A DNA stretch of 64,000 nucleotides from Clostridium tepidiprofundi DSM 19306 (GCF_001594005.1 NZ_LTBA01000008.1:1-64000), one strand, 5' to 3'. Counted from the first letter of the stretch, positions 38,436-48,641 are shown. Translations and numbers: made by a program. Notes: generated by a model not told the origin, from the letters alone.

Positions 38436-39159
38436 TAATAATTTTATCTATTATTTCAACTATTTTAAATTTAACTTTAACTGTCTTATCATCTAACTTA
38501 ACATAATCCTTATCAAAAGCTCTTTTTTCTATAGCTTTTTTTTCTATAGCTTTCTTTATTACTTCATCCCTTATCATTTTTTTAATTTTTTCATCTTTCA
38601 TATTATTTATGAGATTATATTCATCATCAGTAAGAACACTTTTCATTAATTTTTCTGTTTCCTCGTAAGAAACTTCTGATTTAGTAATATCAACAAAACA
38701 CAAAGGTGGAAACATAACACACCACCAATTATGTCCTTGTCCCTCTCCAATTATTATTCTATACGCTTCATATTTTCCAGGTGGAAGAGTAATATTACCA
38801 TATGTTTTAATAGGAAAATTTTCATTAGAAAGAGCTACTTTAACACTATAATTATAGCCACTTTGTTTTATAATCTTTCTAGCCAATTTTATTATTTCAT
38901 CACTATTATCAAGCAATATTTTCCTACATTCTTCAATATTACTGATTTTCTTAAGCTTCGGAGACATATAACCAAGCACCTCATCCCTAATCCTTAATTT
39001 TAGTGCTTGATCATTATTAGAATCACTATTTGCAATAACATGAAATCTTATTATTTTTGAAGCTATGCTCTCTTGTGTAGGTTTTTTATATATTATCATG
39101 CTTGATACAAATACAAAAATAATAATAGAACACAATATTGATAAAACTATTTTATTCAA
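38419..39159 (-). CDS. spoIIR: Stage II sporulation protein SpoIIR
   Basis: The 246-residue exported signalling protein is made in the forespore and triggers SpoIIGA to process pro-sigma-E in the mother cell. Marks are the N-terminal hydrophobic segment (residues 5-24), RFHVIANSDSNNDQALKLRIRDEVL near residue 38 and HNWWCVMFPPLCF near residue 145. The C-terminal 60 residues contain a short internal duplication (KKAIEKKAIEKRAF). The TTG at 39159 has AGGGGTGTGTATTC upstream. A forespore (sigma-F) promoter is expected from biology; only a weak GCATA match was seen. Confidence 0.93.
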   Translation of the reverse strand: MNKIVLSILCSIIIFVFVSSMIIYKKPTQESIASKIIRFHVIANSDSNNDQALKLRIRDEVLGYMSPKLKKISNIEECRKILLDNSDEIIKLARKIIKQSGYNYSVKVALSNENFPIKTYGNITLPPGKYEAYRIIIGEGQGHNWWCVMFPPLCFVDITKSEVSYEETEKLMKSVLTDDEYNLINNMKDEKIKKMIRDEVIKKAIEKKAIEKRAFDKDYVKLDDKTVKVKFKIVEIIDKIIKRVHS

Positions 39160-39248
39160 GAATACACACCCCTATCCAACTTATCAATCATTTTATAAGC
39201 TATTTATGCTTGTATATGTAAATTATTGACAAGTTATTGGCATTCTAT

Positions 39249-40427
39249 TCATTTAGTTATTCCAATTCTTCTTATTTTTGCATTTATATTAATTTTAACA
39301 TAGGATGATGAAAATATTTCTTTCCAATCGTCTTTTATTTCTTTCCATAATTTTGGCTTAAATTTTTCAATATATTCATTCAATCCAAATAAATCAATAC
39401 CAAACTTCTGTTGTGTCATTTTTACTATTTTCTCGCACTCTTGACTCAATGAATTATCAATGTTATTCTCTATTTCAGCTAAAACCTTTTTAGAAAACAC
39501 TTTTTTATCTGTAGCATATTCCTTCATTCTTCCTTCTAATTTTATATCTATTGTAAATAATAATTTATCATCATTTATCTTTTTTACGCTGACCTTTCTT
39601 TCAATACCTTCTATCATATAATCAATTGGATGGCCATCTTTAATTATGACCTTTTTGCCACCTTTTAATTTACCTCTTATCAATTCTAAATCAGAAGTTT
39701 CTACTTGATTTAGTATACCTTTAATTTTATAATTTTCTATTACTACAGTACCTGATAGTTTTACTTCATTTTTCTCTTTATCTAGTTTTATTCTAGGAAC
39801 AATAGCATTCCCATTCTCACTCAATGAAATAAGCAGTTCATTTAAAGTCACAGGGAATATAGATGCATTTCTAGTGCAATTTTCCATCAGTCCAGAAATA
39901 TATGTTTCTATATTTTTCTCCATTTCTGGTTTGAATTTTACATAATCCTCTGCTTTACCTTCAGCAATCACTACAAGCATCATCCTATTTATTAATGGTT
40001 GTCTTTGGAAATAATCCACAACTTCTTTTACTATTTCGGGATACATCATTATTTCATTGCTTAGTATCAATAGTTTCATGTGCCCCAAATGAATATTTCT
40101 GCTACTTTTTGATATAGCATATGATATACCATCTTCAACTGAATATGCCTCTGTAACTATAGTCTTTTCCTCTGCACTTCCTTCCTTACCAGGTCCTAAT
40201 TTGCTGATATTTGGATAACCAAAAGTAACATTTAATACTTTTAATCTTCTTTCAGGAAAAGGATCATTAGGATCAACCTTTTTTAATTCATCCACTTTAG
40301 AGATATCTTTACCTATATCAACACCAACAGTAGATACAAAGCTCTTCTTATCTATCTCAACTTTATCCCAACATCCTGTAAGCATTATTGAACATAAAAC
40401 AATAGCCAATATATTTTTGATTTTCAT
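39249..40427 (-). CDS. Ger(x)C-family germinant receptor lipoprotein, operon 1
   Basis: The 392-residue protein is the C subunit of a GerA-type spore receptor. The signal peptide ends in the lipobox LTGCWD (Cys near residue 19), so it is lipidated and sits on the outer face of the inner spore membrane. VSTVGVDIGKD, the YAISKSSRNIHLGHMKLLILS segment near residue 115 and the C-terminal KFKPKLWKEIKDDWKEIF region are typical. The ATG is directly after the B-subunit stop, with GGGAGTTAAGTAG as ribosome site. Confidence 0.93.
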   Translation of the reverse strand: MKIKNILAIVLCSIMLTGCWDKVEIDKKSFVSTVGVDIGKDISKVDELKKVDPNDPFPERRLKVLNVTFGYPNISKLGPGKEGSAEEKTIVTEAYSVEDGISYAISKSSRNIHLGHMKLLILSNEIMMYPEIVKEVVDYFQRQPLINRMMLVVIAEGKAEDYVKFKPEMEKNIETYISGLMENCTRNASIFPVTLNELLISLSENGNAIVPRIKLDKEKNEVKLSGTVVIENYKIKGILNQVETSDLELIRGKLKGGKKVIIKDGHPIDYMIEGIERKVSVKKINDDKLLFTIDIKLEGRMKEYATDKKVFSKKVLAEIENNIDNSLSQECEKIVKMTQQKFGIDLFGLNEYIEKFKPKLWKEIKDDWKEIFSSSYVKININAKIRRIGITK

Positions 40428-41534
40428 CTACTTAACTCCCTTCATCTTCACCTTGCTAAAACCAAATAAAGTTAAAGGTATAATTACCACTGTTATTAAT
40501 GAAAATATAGGCATTATTTTAGATTTAACATAATATACTTCAGCAATATTTTCTGGTATCAATGTTACTACATATATAAGCGGTGAAATAATTATTGGAG
40601 CTAAATTTATACTCCCTATATTGAAAACATCTTTAATTATTTCTGCCGAAAAATAATACGCATTTACAAATGTCGTAAAATAAAACATTATCCAAAATGA
40701 CATAACTATGCCTTCCCATCTTTCCACAAAAGCACCCGGCATATCTATTGATTTAATCATAGATATTGTTGGCCATAGAAGAACTTTCGTTTGTTCTAGT
40801 GAAAAAACAAATAATGAAAATACAGTAACAACTATATAAAAAATAGATACGAATCCTATGCTTTTAACTAAAATTCTTGAAGTATTATCATCGTTTTTTA
40901 TATATGGAATAATCAAATAAGCTATATTTATTCCTGTAAATGCAATTAAAGATACTGGTATAGCCTTTAAATACTCTATAGGCTTATTTTGTAATATTGG
41001 TAAAACATTTGTGAAATCTGCATTCTTGAGAGAAAAAAGCATTATTATAAATAGTGGAATAGTCATAATCCAAAACACTACTTGATTAAATCTTATTAAG
41101 TTACCAATTTTCCCTCTTATAAGATATGTACCCACTAATATCATACATATTATTATGAATTCTGTAGGTGTTTTTTCTAATAAAAACATCTTCAATACTT
41201 CATCAAAAATTCTCATACCTATAGAAATAAAAATTATATTGTTAATTACAAATACAATTGCAATCAGTTTACCAATAAATTTCCCAAAATTATTTTCTAG
41301 AATGTTTGTAAAAGTATCAAATTTGTTAAGTTTAACACATTTGTAGATTATATATAATAGTCCAAATGTTATTATTCCTGAAATAATAGTTATTAACCAA
41401 CCATCATTTCCTATTGCATCAGCTAACTCTCTTGGATACGAAAATATTCCAACTCCCATTACGCTTACAACTATAGTAGAAAAAACTCCAAATCGTCCTA
41501 TGAATTTTTGTTGTTGCATATCATCACCACTCAT
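40428..41534 (-). CDS. GerB-family germinant receptor permease, operon 1
   Basis: The 368-residue protein is the B subunit of a GerA-type receptor, related to APC amino-acid transporters. About ten membrane helices are seen, starting with FSTIVVSVMGVGIFSYPRELA, the typical first helix. The ATG at 41534 overlaps the A-subunit stop (TAATG); an ATG five codons later, with GGTG just upstream, is an alternative start. It forms one operon A-B-C. Confidence 0.93.
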   Translation of the reverse strand: MSGDDMQQQKFIGRFGVFSTIVVSVMGVGIFSYPRELADAIGNDGWLITIISGIITFGLLYIIYKCVKLNKFDTFTNILENNFGKFIGKLIAIVFVINNIIFISIGMRIFDEVLKMFLLEKTPTEFIIICMILVGTYLIRGKIGNLIRFNQVVFWIMTIPLFIIMLFSLKNADFTNVLPILQNKPIEYLKAIPVSLIAFTGINIAYLIIPYIKNDDNTSRILVKSIGFVSIFYIVVTVFSLFVFSLEQTKVLLWPTISMIKSIDMPGAFVERWEGIVMSFWIMFYFTTFVNAYYFSAEIIKDVFNIGSINLAPIIISPLIYVVTLIPENIAEVYYVKSKIMPIFSLITVVIIPLTLFGFSKVKMKGVK

Positions 41535-43003
41535 TATTCATTTCTAATTTTATCTCCAGTCCCCATAAATCTCGGTCTGTCTTTAAATTTTGATATAGGT
41601 GCTCTAATAAACATATCTTTAAAATCCCTAGTATTAGGGTTTACAATTGGAGATAAATATGGCACTCCAAAACTTTCTAGTTTTACTAAATGTATAATTA
41701 GAACCGTTAATCCAAGAATTATACCATATAATCCAATTATCGCAGATGCTATTATTAACAAAAATCTCACCATCCTGAGAGCCGATACAACTTCATAATT
41801 AGGCGTTACAAAAGTTGTAATAGCAGTCCATGATACTATCATTATCATTATTGGGCTCACAATACCTGCACTAACCGCTGCCTGACCTATTATCAGCCCT
41901 CCAACAATACCTATAGTTGCACCGATTGGTTTTGGCAATCTAACAACAGCCTCCATAAGCATTGCAAAACTAAATTCCATTATTATAGCTTCAATAAAAG
42001 CAGGAAATGGGACACCCTCTCTTGATGCTGCAATAGAGTATGCTAACTTTGTTGGTATTATTGATGTATGATATGATGTTACAGCAACATAAAGTGCTGG
42101 TAGTATCAATGATATTACTATTCCTACAAATCTCAGTATTCTTACAAGTGACGAATTTATCCACCTTTGATTGTAATCATCTGGTGTTTGAAAAAAAGCT
42201 GGCAAAGTAGCAGGTGCAATAATAGCAAAAGGAGAGTTATCGACAAGAATAGCAACTCTTCCTTCATACAATGCAGAGGCTACTACATCAGGTCTTTCTG
42301 TCGTCTGCAACTGTGGAAATAGTGACATTTTATTGTCCTCTATCAATTGCTCTACATAAGCACTATCTAAAACTGCATCAATATTAATATTATCTATCCT
42401 ATCTTTTACCTCTTTCAATATATCTTTATTAACTATATCATCAATATACATTATCGCTATATCAGTCTTAGATCTTTTCCCTACAACTCCTCTTTCTTCC
42501 TTAAATCTAGTATCACGAATCCTTCGTCTCACCAATGCTGTATTAAACCTTATCGTTTCAGTAAAGCCATCCCTCGCTCCTCGTATTACTGTTTCACCTG
42601 ATGGCTCTGACACCCCTCTCACCGGCCAATAACGTGTTGCTATAACGTAAGCAATATTTAAACCATCTATAAACATAAGTGTATCACCAGACAATGCTGC
42701 ATTTACACCCTCACTCAGCTTTTTAACTTCTCTCATGTCTGTTACAGTTAATAGATTATCTCTTATGTCTTGTGGTTTGGTAACATCATTTATTGAAGAA
42801 TATGTAATCATAAGTGGCTCTAAAACATATTCATTAAGCAAAATTTTATCTGCCATACCATCTATATAAACTATTGATGCTTTCCATTTACCAATATTAA
42901 ATTTTCTAAATATTATATCTGAATTATCTTTCAAAAGTTCTTCTATGTATTCAAGATTTTCTTCAGCACTCAAGCTTATATTATCTCTTATCTGTTCTTT
43001 CAA
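41534..43003 (-). CDS. GerA-family germinant receptor subunit A, operon 1
   Basis: The 489-residue protein is the A subunit of a spore germinant receptor. A large N-terminal cytoplasmic domain (about residues 1-280, with GETVIRGARDGFTETIRFNTALVRRRIR and YIEDSxFPQLQTTERPD-like motifs) precedes four to five membrane helices, and IKLESFGVPYLSP closes the core. SRNISL-type start and length are normal. It is followed without a gap by the B subunit and preceded by a 65-residue membrane protein. Confidence 0.94.
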   Translation of the reverse strand: MKEQIRDNISLSAEENLEYIEELLKDNSDIIFRKFNIGKWKASIVYIDGMADKILLNEYVLEPLMITYSSINDVTKPQDIRDNLLTVTDMREVKKLSEGVNAALSGDTLMFIDGLNIAYVIATRYWPVRGVSEPSGETVIRGARDGFTETIRFNTALVRRRIRDTRFKEERGVVGKRSKTDIAIMYIDDIVNKDILKEVKDRIDNINIDAVLDSAYVEQLIEDNKMSLFPQLQTTERPDVVASALYEGRVAILVDNSPFAIIAPATLPAFFQTPDDYNQRWINSSLVRILRFVGIVISLILPALYVAVTSYHTSIIPTKLAYSIAASREGVPFPAFIEAIIMEFSFAMLMEAVVRLPKPIGATIGIVGGLIIGQAAVSAGIVSPIMIMIVSWTAITTFVTPNYEVVSALRMVRFLLIIASAIIGLYGIILGLTVLIIHLVKLESFGVPYLSPIVNPNTRDFKDMFIRAPISKFKDRPRFMGTGDKIRNE

Positions 43004-43025
43004 TTAAATTCACTTCCTTAGTTTT

Positions 43026-43223
43026 CTAAGCTATCTGCCTGGCAACAAATAATATTGTTGAAAGTACTATCATTATGATACCTAGCTTTTTAGCTTTATT
43101 AGCAACATTATGTTTTTCTTCTCTTGTATACTTCTTATGATCAACAAAAATCATAACAAATCCTTCTATGTACATCATAATCAAAAAATATATGTCAAAT
43201 AAATCTAATATTTTCATATACAT
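43026..43223 (-). CDS. Small two-helix membrane protein upstream of ger operon 1
   Basis: The 65-residue protein has two membrane helices (about 8-26 and 47-62) joined by a charged loop (DHKKYTREEKHNVANKAKK). It resembles small clostridial membrane proteins of unknown role. GGGGAGATATTTA precedes the ATG, so translation is likely. It is 22 bases upstream of the A subunit and in the same operon, which hints at an accessory (D-like) receptor subunit. That role is an inference from position and topology. Confidence 0.7.
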   Translation of the reverse strand: MYMKILDLFDIYFLIMMYIEGFVMIFVDHKKYTREEKHNVANKAKKLGIIMIVLSTILFVARQIA

Positions 43224-43494
43224 TAAATATCTCCCCTAAATAAATTCATTTTAATAAACTTTACTCATTATTTATTGAACTCAAAAACTTTGAAAGAACT
43301 TTACATTTCATCATCAATCTAAAAGACAACAGTACTCAATGCTCAAAAATACAAAGTCTACTATTTCTGTCAAAAGAATTTGCAGAATGCACAGTATATA
43401 TTCAATGCACAAAAATATAAATTCTACTTTTAATGATATAATTGATACAAATGAAAATCTTTTCTAGTAAGTAGTCTTCGCTGCATTAGTATAA

Positions 43495-44340
43495 AATATA
43501 CACGGGAATTTATAATTGAGAATAGAAAATAGTAAAGGTGGAAATTGCTTCGCAATTTATTTGAATGAGAGTGTCAGTTGGCTAGTTTGCTAGTGACTAG
43601 TAGAGGTTGAAATTGCTATGCAATTTCTTAAATAAAGATTGCCAGTTGGTCAGTTTGCTAGTGACTAGTTAATGATGAAATCGTTATACGATTTTTTTAA
43701 ACAAGACTGCCAGTTACAAGTCGGCTAGTAACTAGTTATGGTAAATCTGTGCTGGAGACTGGGGACTAAGACAAAGTCACTAATCGCCAATCACCAAAGC
43801 AAATTGTTACTTTGATGAAAATTAATACTTAGAAGTTTGTTCTTAATAGATGCTGGTTCTCAAATCACAAATTTGTACTGGAAACTAGCCCTCTAACACC
43901 CTGGCAAACTTGCTTCATTTCTAGTACCTAAAACAGATACTGGTATACAAATGGTAAATCTGTACTGAAGACTAAAACAAAATCGCCAATCTCCAGTAAC
44001 CAGTCGCCAAAGCAGATTGTGACTTTTATGAAAATTAATACTTAGGACTTTATTCTTAAATAGATAGTAGTTCTTAAGTCACAAATTTGTACTGGAAACT
44101 AGAGATTGGAGACTAAAACAGAGTTACCAACCACCAGTAACCAGTCGCCAAAGCAGATTGTGACTTTGATAGACATTAGTACCTAGAATCTTATTCTTAA
44201 ATAGATGCCAGTTTTCAAGTTACAAATCTGTATTGGAGATTGGAGACTGGCGACTAGAAACTAGCCCTCTAGCAAACTCGTTTTAACCCTTAGTACCTTC
44301 TTTTCTCTCCTAGCACCTGGTACCTAATCCCTAGTCCCTT
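43495..44340. repeat. Heptamer-type repeat island 3, reverse orientation
   Basis: This 845-base block carries the modules of islands 1 and 2 as their reverse complement. Hairpins are GAAATTGC-ttc-GCAATTT (43541-43558), GAAATTGC-tat-GCAATTTC (43609-43627) and GAAATCGT-tat-ACGATTT (43677-43694). About 190-200-base units containing CAAAGCAGATTGTGACTTT, ATTAATACTTAG and CACAAATTTGTACTGG follow each other three times. Heptamer tracts include GGAGATT-GGAGACT-GGCGACT. It runs up to the ispE stop; 43224-43494 to its left is AT-rich with nothing recognised. Confidence 0.85.
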
Positions 44341-44347
44341 GACTAAT

Positions 44348-45190
44348 TTAAATCGTTCTTGTAATAAATACATCATCATATTTAGATTTAAAAATATCAT
44401 AGCATTTCTGAGCTTTAAGCATATCATCAAAAAAACCATACACAGTCGGCCCACTTCCACTCATAAGACTTCCTAATGCACCATACCTAATCATACCATC
44501 TTTTATATTTCTAATGGTATGATATTTTTTTAGGGTAACATTTTCTAAAACATTTTTTAAGTACTTACATGTTTCTCCTAATTCTTGATGACTGATACTT
44601 TCAATTAAAGCTTGTGTATTAACATGTTTTATTATTTTATTTATATCCAAACTCTTATATACATTTTTAGTTGATACTCCAAAGTTAGGCTTAACCAAGA
44701 CCAATATATGTCCCTTAAACGCATTCAAAGGTGTTATAATTTCACCAATTCCTTCGCACAAAGCAGTCCCTCCCGTAATACAATATGGAACATCTGCACC
44801 TATTTTTAAACCTAGTTTCATAAGTTCTTGATTATTCACATCTACATTAAAAAGCTTTCTCATAGCTTTCAACACTGCCGCAGCATCTGTACTACCGCCA
44901 GCTAATCCTGCTGCAACAGGTATATTTTTATGTATATTTATGTTTACACCTGAATCAATCTTGTATGTATCTAGAAAAAGTTTTGCAGCCTTATATGCTA
45001 AATTTCTTTCATCTGTAGGAACATATTCTTTATTACATTTTATGCTAATACCTTTATAGCATTTTTCTATATTTATTAAATCATACAGTTCAATTTGCTG
45101 CATAATCATTTTTAGCAAATGATAACCATCATCCCTCTTCCCAACTACATCAAGTGATATATTTATTTTCGCATATGCTTTTATTTCCAT
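44348..45190 (-). CDS. ispE: 4-diphosphocytidyl-2-C-methyl-D-erythritol kinase
   Basis: The 280-residue GHMP kinase of the MEP isoprenoid pathway has AYAKINISLDVVGKRDDGYH at the start, the ATP loop VAAGLAGGSTDAAAVLKA near residue 92 and the C-terminal LMSGSGPTVYGFF near residue 240. Catalytic Lys and Asp positions are present. The ATG has GGGGTG 11 bases upstream. In Bacillus the local order is yabG-veg-sspF-ispE; here SPOCS-LysM and a coiled-coil gene with repeat islands lie between veg and ispE. Confidence 0.95.
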   Translation of the reverse strand: MEIKAYAKINISLDVVGKRDDGYHLLKMIMQQIELYDLINIEKCYKGISIKCNKEYVPTDERNLAYKAAKLFLDTYKIDSGVNINIHKNIPVAAGLAGGSTDAAAVLKAMRKLFNVDVNNQELMKLGLKIGADVPYCITGGTALCEGIGEIITPLNAFKGHILVLVKPNFGVSTKNVYKSLDINKIIKHVNTQALIESISHQELGETCKYLKNVLENVTLKKYHTIRNIKDGMIRYGALGSLMSGSGPTVYGFFDDMLKAQKCYDIFKSKYDDVFITRTI

Positions 45191-45284
45191 TTTATCAGCT
45201 TCACCCCTATTTACTCACAATTATGTGAATTATATATTATAGAAATAGTATATTACAAAAACATTGAATAGTGAACTTTAATTA

Positions 45285-45390
45285 GGGAATAAAGAATAGT
45301 GTAGGCTAGTTGTCAGTTGATGATGAAATCGCTACACGATTTTTCAAAGGTTATCATTTAATATAAAGTTGTTATGCAATTTCTTGAACA
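45285..45390. repeat. Short heptamer-type repeat island 4
   Basis: About 100 bases with the same features as the larger islands: AATAAAGAATAGTG, GGCTAGTTGTCAGTTG, the hairpin GAAATCG-ctaca-CGATTTT near 45325-45344 and a decayed GTTGTTATGCAATTTC. It lies between ispE and the terminator of the coiled-coil gene, in the reverse orientation. Confidence 0.65.
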
Positions 45391-45399
45391 TAATAAAAA

Positions 45400-45415
45400 A
45401 ACTCCATAGGGAGTT
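45400..45415 (-). terminator. Terminator of the coiled-coil gene
   Basis: AACTCC and GGAGTT form a short stem followed on the minus strand by seven T residues, 17 bases after the stop of the coiled-coil gene. Confidence 0.65.
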
Positions 45416-45431
45416 CTAATTTTAAAAAATA

Positions 45432-46100
45432 CTATTTAACCAATTTCAAATGAGCTATATCTGCTAAGTTTTTACCGCTAATAGCTTCAACAAGAGTTAG
45501 TTCCTTAGATACATTATCAATTTTATCAAGCATTTCAGTATGTCTTGTTGCATTTTTAGACTCTAAATCATCAAATTTGTTTTCCAAATTATCCAATTTT
45601 GTCATAACTTCTTTATGATTATTATCTACCTTATTATTAATATTATCTACTTTAGTATTTAAAGTCACAATTTCTTTATGGTTATCTTCTACCTTAGCAT
45701 TAAGTGCTACAATTTCCTTATAATTATTATCTACCTTATTATTAATATTATCTACTTTAGTATTTAAGGTCACAATTTCTTTATGGTTATCTCCTACCTT
45801 AGCATTAAGTGCCACAATTTCCTTATAATTATTATCTACCTTATTATTAATATTATCTACTTTAGTATTTAAGGTCACAATTTCTTTATGGTTATCTCCT
45901 ACCTTAACATTAAGTGCCATAATTTCTTTATGGTTGTCTTCTACTTTAGCATTAAGTGCCATAATTTCTTTATGGTTGTCTTCTACTTTAGCATTAAGTG
46001 CCCTAATTTCTTTATAGTTGTCTTCTACTTTACTGTCAAGTGCCATTACCTGATTTTGTAATTGAGACAATATTTGCAATATCTTTTCTTCATTGTTCAT
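45432..46100 (-). CDS. Coiled-coil protein with 14- and 35-residue tandem repeats
   Basis: The 222-residue protein is almost wholly heptad coiled coil. After a 24-residue start come 14-residue repeats of the type VEDNHKEIMALNAK. These are then combined with a 7-residue VDNINNK into a 35-residue unit. The DNA repeats with a 105-base period at about 45631, 45736 and 45841. There is no signal peptide and no cysteine. The C-terminal 60 residues (from about KLDNLENKF to DIAHLKLVK) are non-repetitive. The ATG at 46100 follows GGAGTGAGTGCGA. It has its own terminator and is flanked on both sides by repeat islands. The function is unknown. Confidence 0.8.
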   Translation of the reverse strand: MNNEEKILQILSQLQNQVMALDSKVEDNYKEIRALNAKVEDNHKEIMALNAKVEDNHKEIMALNVKVGDNHKEIVTLNTKVDNINNKVDNNYKEIVALNAKVGDNHKEIVTLNTKVDNINNKVDNNYKEIVALNAKVEDNHKEIVTLNTKVDNINNKVDNNHKEVMTKLDNLENKFDDLESKNATRHTEMLDKIDNVSKELTLVEAISGKNLADIAHLKLVK

Positions 46101-46274
46101 TCGCACTCACTCCTCTCTTTGAGTATATTTCAACACATTTGAATACAAATTTCAATACATTTAATAGCTTACAGTCCACTCCTAACAAATTAATCTCAAT
46201 ATTATTATACACTAATTTATCAGCCTAATAAACTCAGAATATTTTTCCAATAAAAACAAACATCGATTCAGAAA

Positions 46275-46745
46275 ACCTTACATAAAGAATAGAGAATAGG
46301 GAATAGGGAATAGTAAGGGTTGAAATTGTAGTGCAAGTTGGGAGTTGAGCAGTTATCAGTTGGATAGTTAATTTCGAAATTACTGTGTAATTTCTTCAAA
46401 TAAAATTACTAGTTGGTCAGTTTGTTAGTGGGCTAGTGTCCAGTTAATGTTGAAATCGTTACACGATTTCCTAAATGTATATAAAAACATTTGGTGATTA
46501 TAAGCATATAGTAATCAAGTTACGAATCTGTGCTAGCCCTCTAGCCCTCTAGCAGCCTAGCAAACTTATTTTAACGCTTAGTACCTAAAACAGATACTGG
46601 TTCTCAAGTCACAAATTTGTACTGGAGACTAGAGACTAAAACAAAGTTGCCAATCACCAATCGCCAAAACAGATTGTAACTTAGTTAGAGATTAAAACCT
46701 AGCCCCTAGTCCCTTCTTCTTTCTCCTAGCACCTGTAACCTTATC
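46275..46745. repeat. Heptamer-type repeat island 5, reverse orientation
   Basis: This 470-base block contains AATAGGG heptamers near 46288-46311, perfect hairpins GAAATTAC-tgt-GTAATTTC (46376-46394) and GAAATCGT-tac-ACGATTTC (46452-46470), and CTAGCCCT-type octamers near 46523-46550. The segment from about 46441 to 46575 is a reverse-complement copy of the 210-base duplicated unit of island 2. It ends directly before the SPOCS-LysM stop. No gene is seen in 46101-46757. Confidence 0.85.
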
Positions 46746-46757
46746 ATCAAGTGTGTA

Positions 46758-48314
46758 CTATATTATCGCTCTTCCTGGTATTAATAATTTTTGACCTATC
46801 ATAATATTATCAGGATCTTCAATATTATTCAATTTAACCAAATCATCAATAGTAGTAAAATAACGTTTTGCAATTTTCCACAATGTATCACCATTCTGAA
46901 CTACATAAATTGTAATACTTGCCTTTTTATTAGGAATATCACCATCACTCTGACATAGATCAACCAAAAATTCCTTGTGAACATTATAGTTTACCAATGC
47001 ATAAACCTTTATTAATGCCTTAACTGCTATTGTACCCGCTTCTATATCAGCTTCAATATTCTCGAGACTTATCTTACACAAGCATTGCATATTTATTTTT
47101 ACTCCAGGAATATCAAGTGCACACGTAAAAGGTATTTCATCCTCAACTGCAGAGATCTGTTTCCCTTCATCAACAGTCTTGTAGAGTACTGACGTTTTTG
47201 TTACCCCTTCTATTACTACTTTATCCTCAAGAATCTTCTTATCCGTAATGAATACATCTCCAGTACACATAATAACTTTTCTCGGCTTAGGTACGTCATT
47301 ATCCAATTCAATTTCACCTTTTACAACCTTTTCGTCATTAACTGGTGTAAGCATCACATTCATAGTGTATTCTCTCTTATCCATATCAAGCAGCATAGAT
47401 GGTGAATATGCATCTTCTATCATATCTATCTCTTCTCTATGCATAACCTTAATATTTGTTTTTACGAGTAAATCAACATCAACAATTCTACTTTCGCCTA
47501 AATCATCTTCTCTAATAGCAAAATCAACATTATACACATTAAAATCAGAACAATTCTCCATAAATGAATTTGCTCTATCCATTTCAACTTCTTTTTCTAA
47601 TTCTGCTTCATCTTCAATAAAATATACATCACTGTCATTGTCCGATTTATACAATAATTTTATGCAAGCCATGGCCTCTATTTTAACTTTTTCTTCCATT
47701 ACTTTAACATTTTTCTTATGAAGAATTATATCATATTTTATTATTTTATCTATTTCTGGTTTATCCATTGGAATTTTGATATGTTTTTGAGCAAGTATTT
47801 CTGTATTGATATCTCCAATAATTTTATCTATCATAGTTGGGTTCTTCCAGAATTGAATATCATCTGAATTGGTTACATCTTTTACAATTTCGTAATCATA
47901 TTTCCTGTAGATATTACATTTAAGTTGAATTATTCCTTCTATGCATATCTTACGTTCATTAATAATATTGCATTCCATATGTTCAACATAACATTCCGGT
48001 TCGCATACATTGTCTTGAGACAGACTTTCACATTCAACTGAATTTGAAAATCCCGTCGAATAATTTACATTGTACACTTCCCTTTTGTCATTAACATTTG
48101 TAACATACAATAAATTATATTCTATCTGCCCTTCTAAAAGTATCTTATCGTCTAAAACCTCTTTATTTATTATCCTTGGTTTTGCATCTAACATTAATAT
48201 CTCGATTACATCTGGATGAGTATCAGGTATTACATACTCATCTCTCACAATAGTATCTACTGAATTTTCCATCTGCAATTGTTCATATTCTATATTTTCT
48301 TTAACCAATTCCAT
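46758..48314 (-). CDS. SPOCS (DUF3794) and LysM domain spore protein
   Basis: The 518-residue protein has repeated SPOCS/DUF3794 domains, a family tied to spore envelope formation in Clostridia, and a C-terminal LysM peptidoglycan-binding domain (about residues 468-515: IYVVQNGDTLWKIAKRYFTTIDDL...IMIGQKLLIPG). The first SPOCS unit is marked by VIPDTHPDVIEILMLDAKPRI near residue 28. It has no signal peptide, as expected for a coat protein made in the mother cell. It lies between veg and ispE. A SafA-like or SipL-like anchoring role is an inference from the domains; SipL of C. difficile has the same architecture. Confidence 0.9.
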   Translation of the reverse strand: MELVKENIEYEQLQMENSVDTIVRDEYVIPDTHPDVIEILMLDAKPRIINKEVLDDKILLEGQIEYNLLYVTNVNDKREVYNVNYSTGFSNSVECESLSQDNVCEPECYVEHMECNIINERKICIEGIIQLKCNIYRKYDYEIVKDVTNSDDIQFWKNPTMIDKIIGDINTEILAQKHIKIPMDKPEIDKIIKYDIILHKKNVKVMEEKVKIEAMACIKLLYKSDNDSDVYFIEDEAELEKEVEMDRANSFMENCSDFNVYNVDFAIREDDLGESRIVDVDLLVKTNIKVMHREEIDMIEDAYSPSMLLDMDKREYTMNVMLTPVNDEKVVKGEIELDNDVPKPRKVIMCTGDVFITDKKILEDKVVIEGVTKTSVLYKTVDEGKQISAVEDEIPFTCALDIPGVKINMQCLCKISLENIEADIEAGTIAVKALIKVYALVNYNVHKEFLVDLCQSDGDIPNKKASITIYVVQNGDTLWKIAKRYFTTIDDLVKLNNIEDPDNIMIGQKLLIPGRAII

Positions 48315-48404
48315 GGATTTTCCTCCTTTATATAATACCTACTATTAATTTATATAGGTATTAAGAGGAAAATATGAGGCTTTATTAATTTTTTTTGTGT
48401 TAAA

Positions 48405-48641
48405 TTACGATACTGAATATTCCAATTGAACTGTTTTAGTCAAAACATCTGAATAGCTGTAGGATATTCTTCTATGACTATCATTTAATCTTACAACAAA
48501 AATACTAGAATAGGTGTTTTCTATTATACCATCTTTAATAAACACCTTTCTTCTTCCTCCTATATCTTTCAACATGACTTTTTCCCCTACGTGACTTTCT
48601 ATTTCTTTTTTTATTGTACTGAGCTGCTCGATTTTCTTCAA
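48405..48641 (-). CDS. veg: Veg protein (DUF1021)
   Basis: The 78-residue protein matches Veg by its length, the GGRRKVFIKDGIIENTYSSIFVV core and the C-terminal RISYSYSDVLTKTVQL signature. Bacillus veg is highly expressed, affects biofilm gene control and lies next to yabG, as here. The TTG at 48641 is preferred because AAGGGTG is six bases upstream; a GTG at 48650 overlaps that site. Confidence 0.93.
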   Translation of the reverse strand: MKKIEQLSTIKKEIESHVGEKVMLKDIGGRRKVFIKDGIIENTYSSIFVVRLNDSHRRISYSYSDVLTKTVQLEYSVS

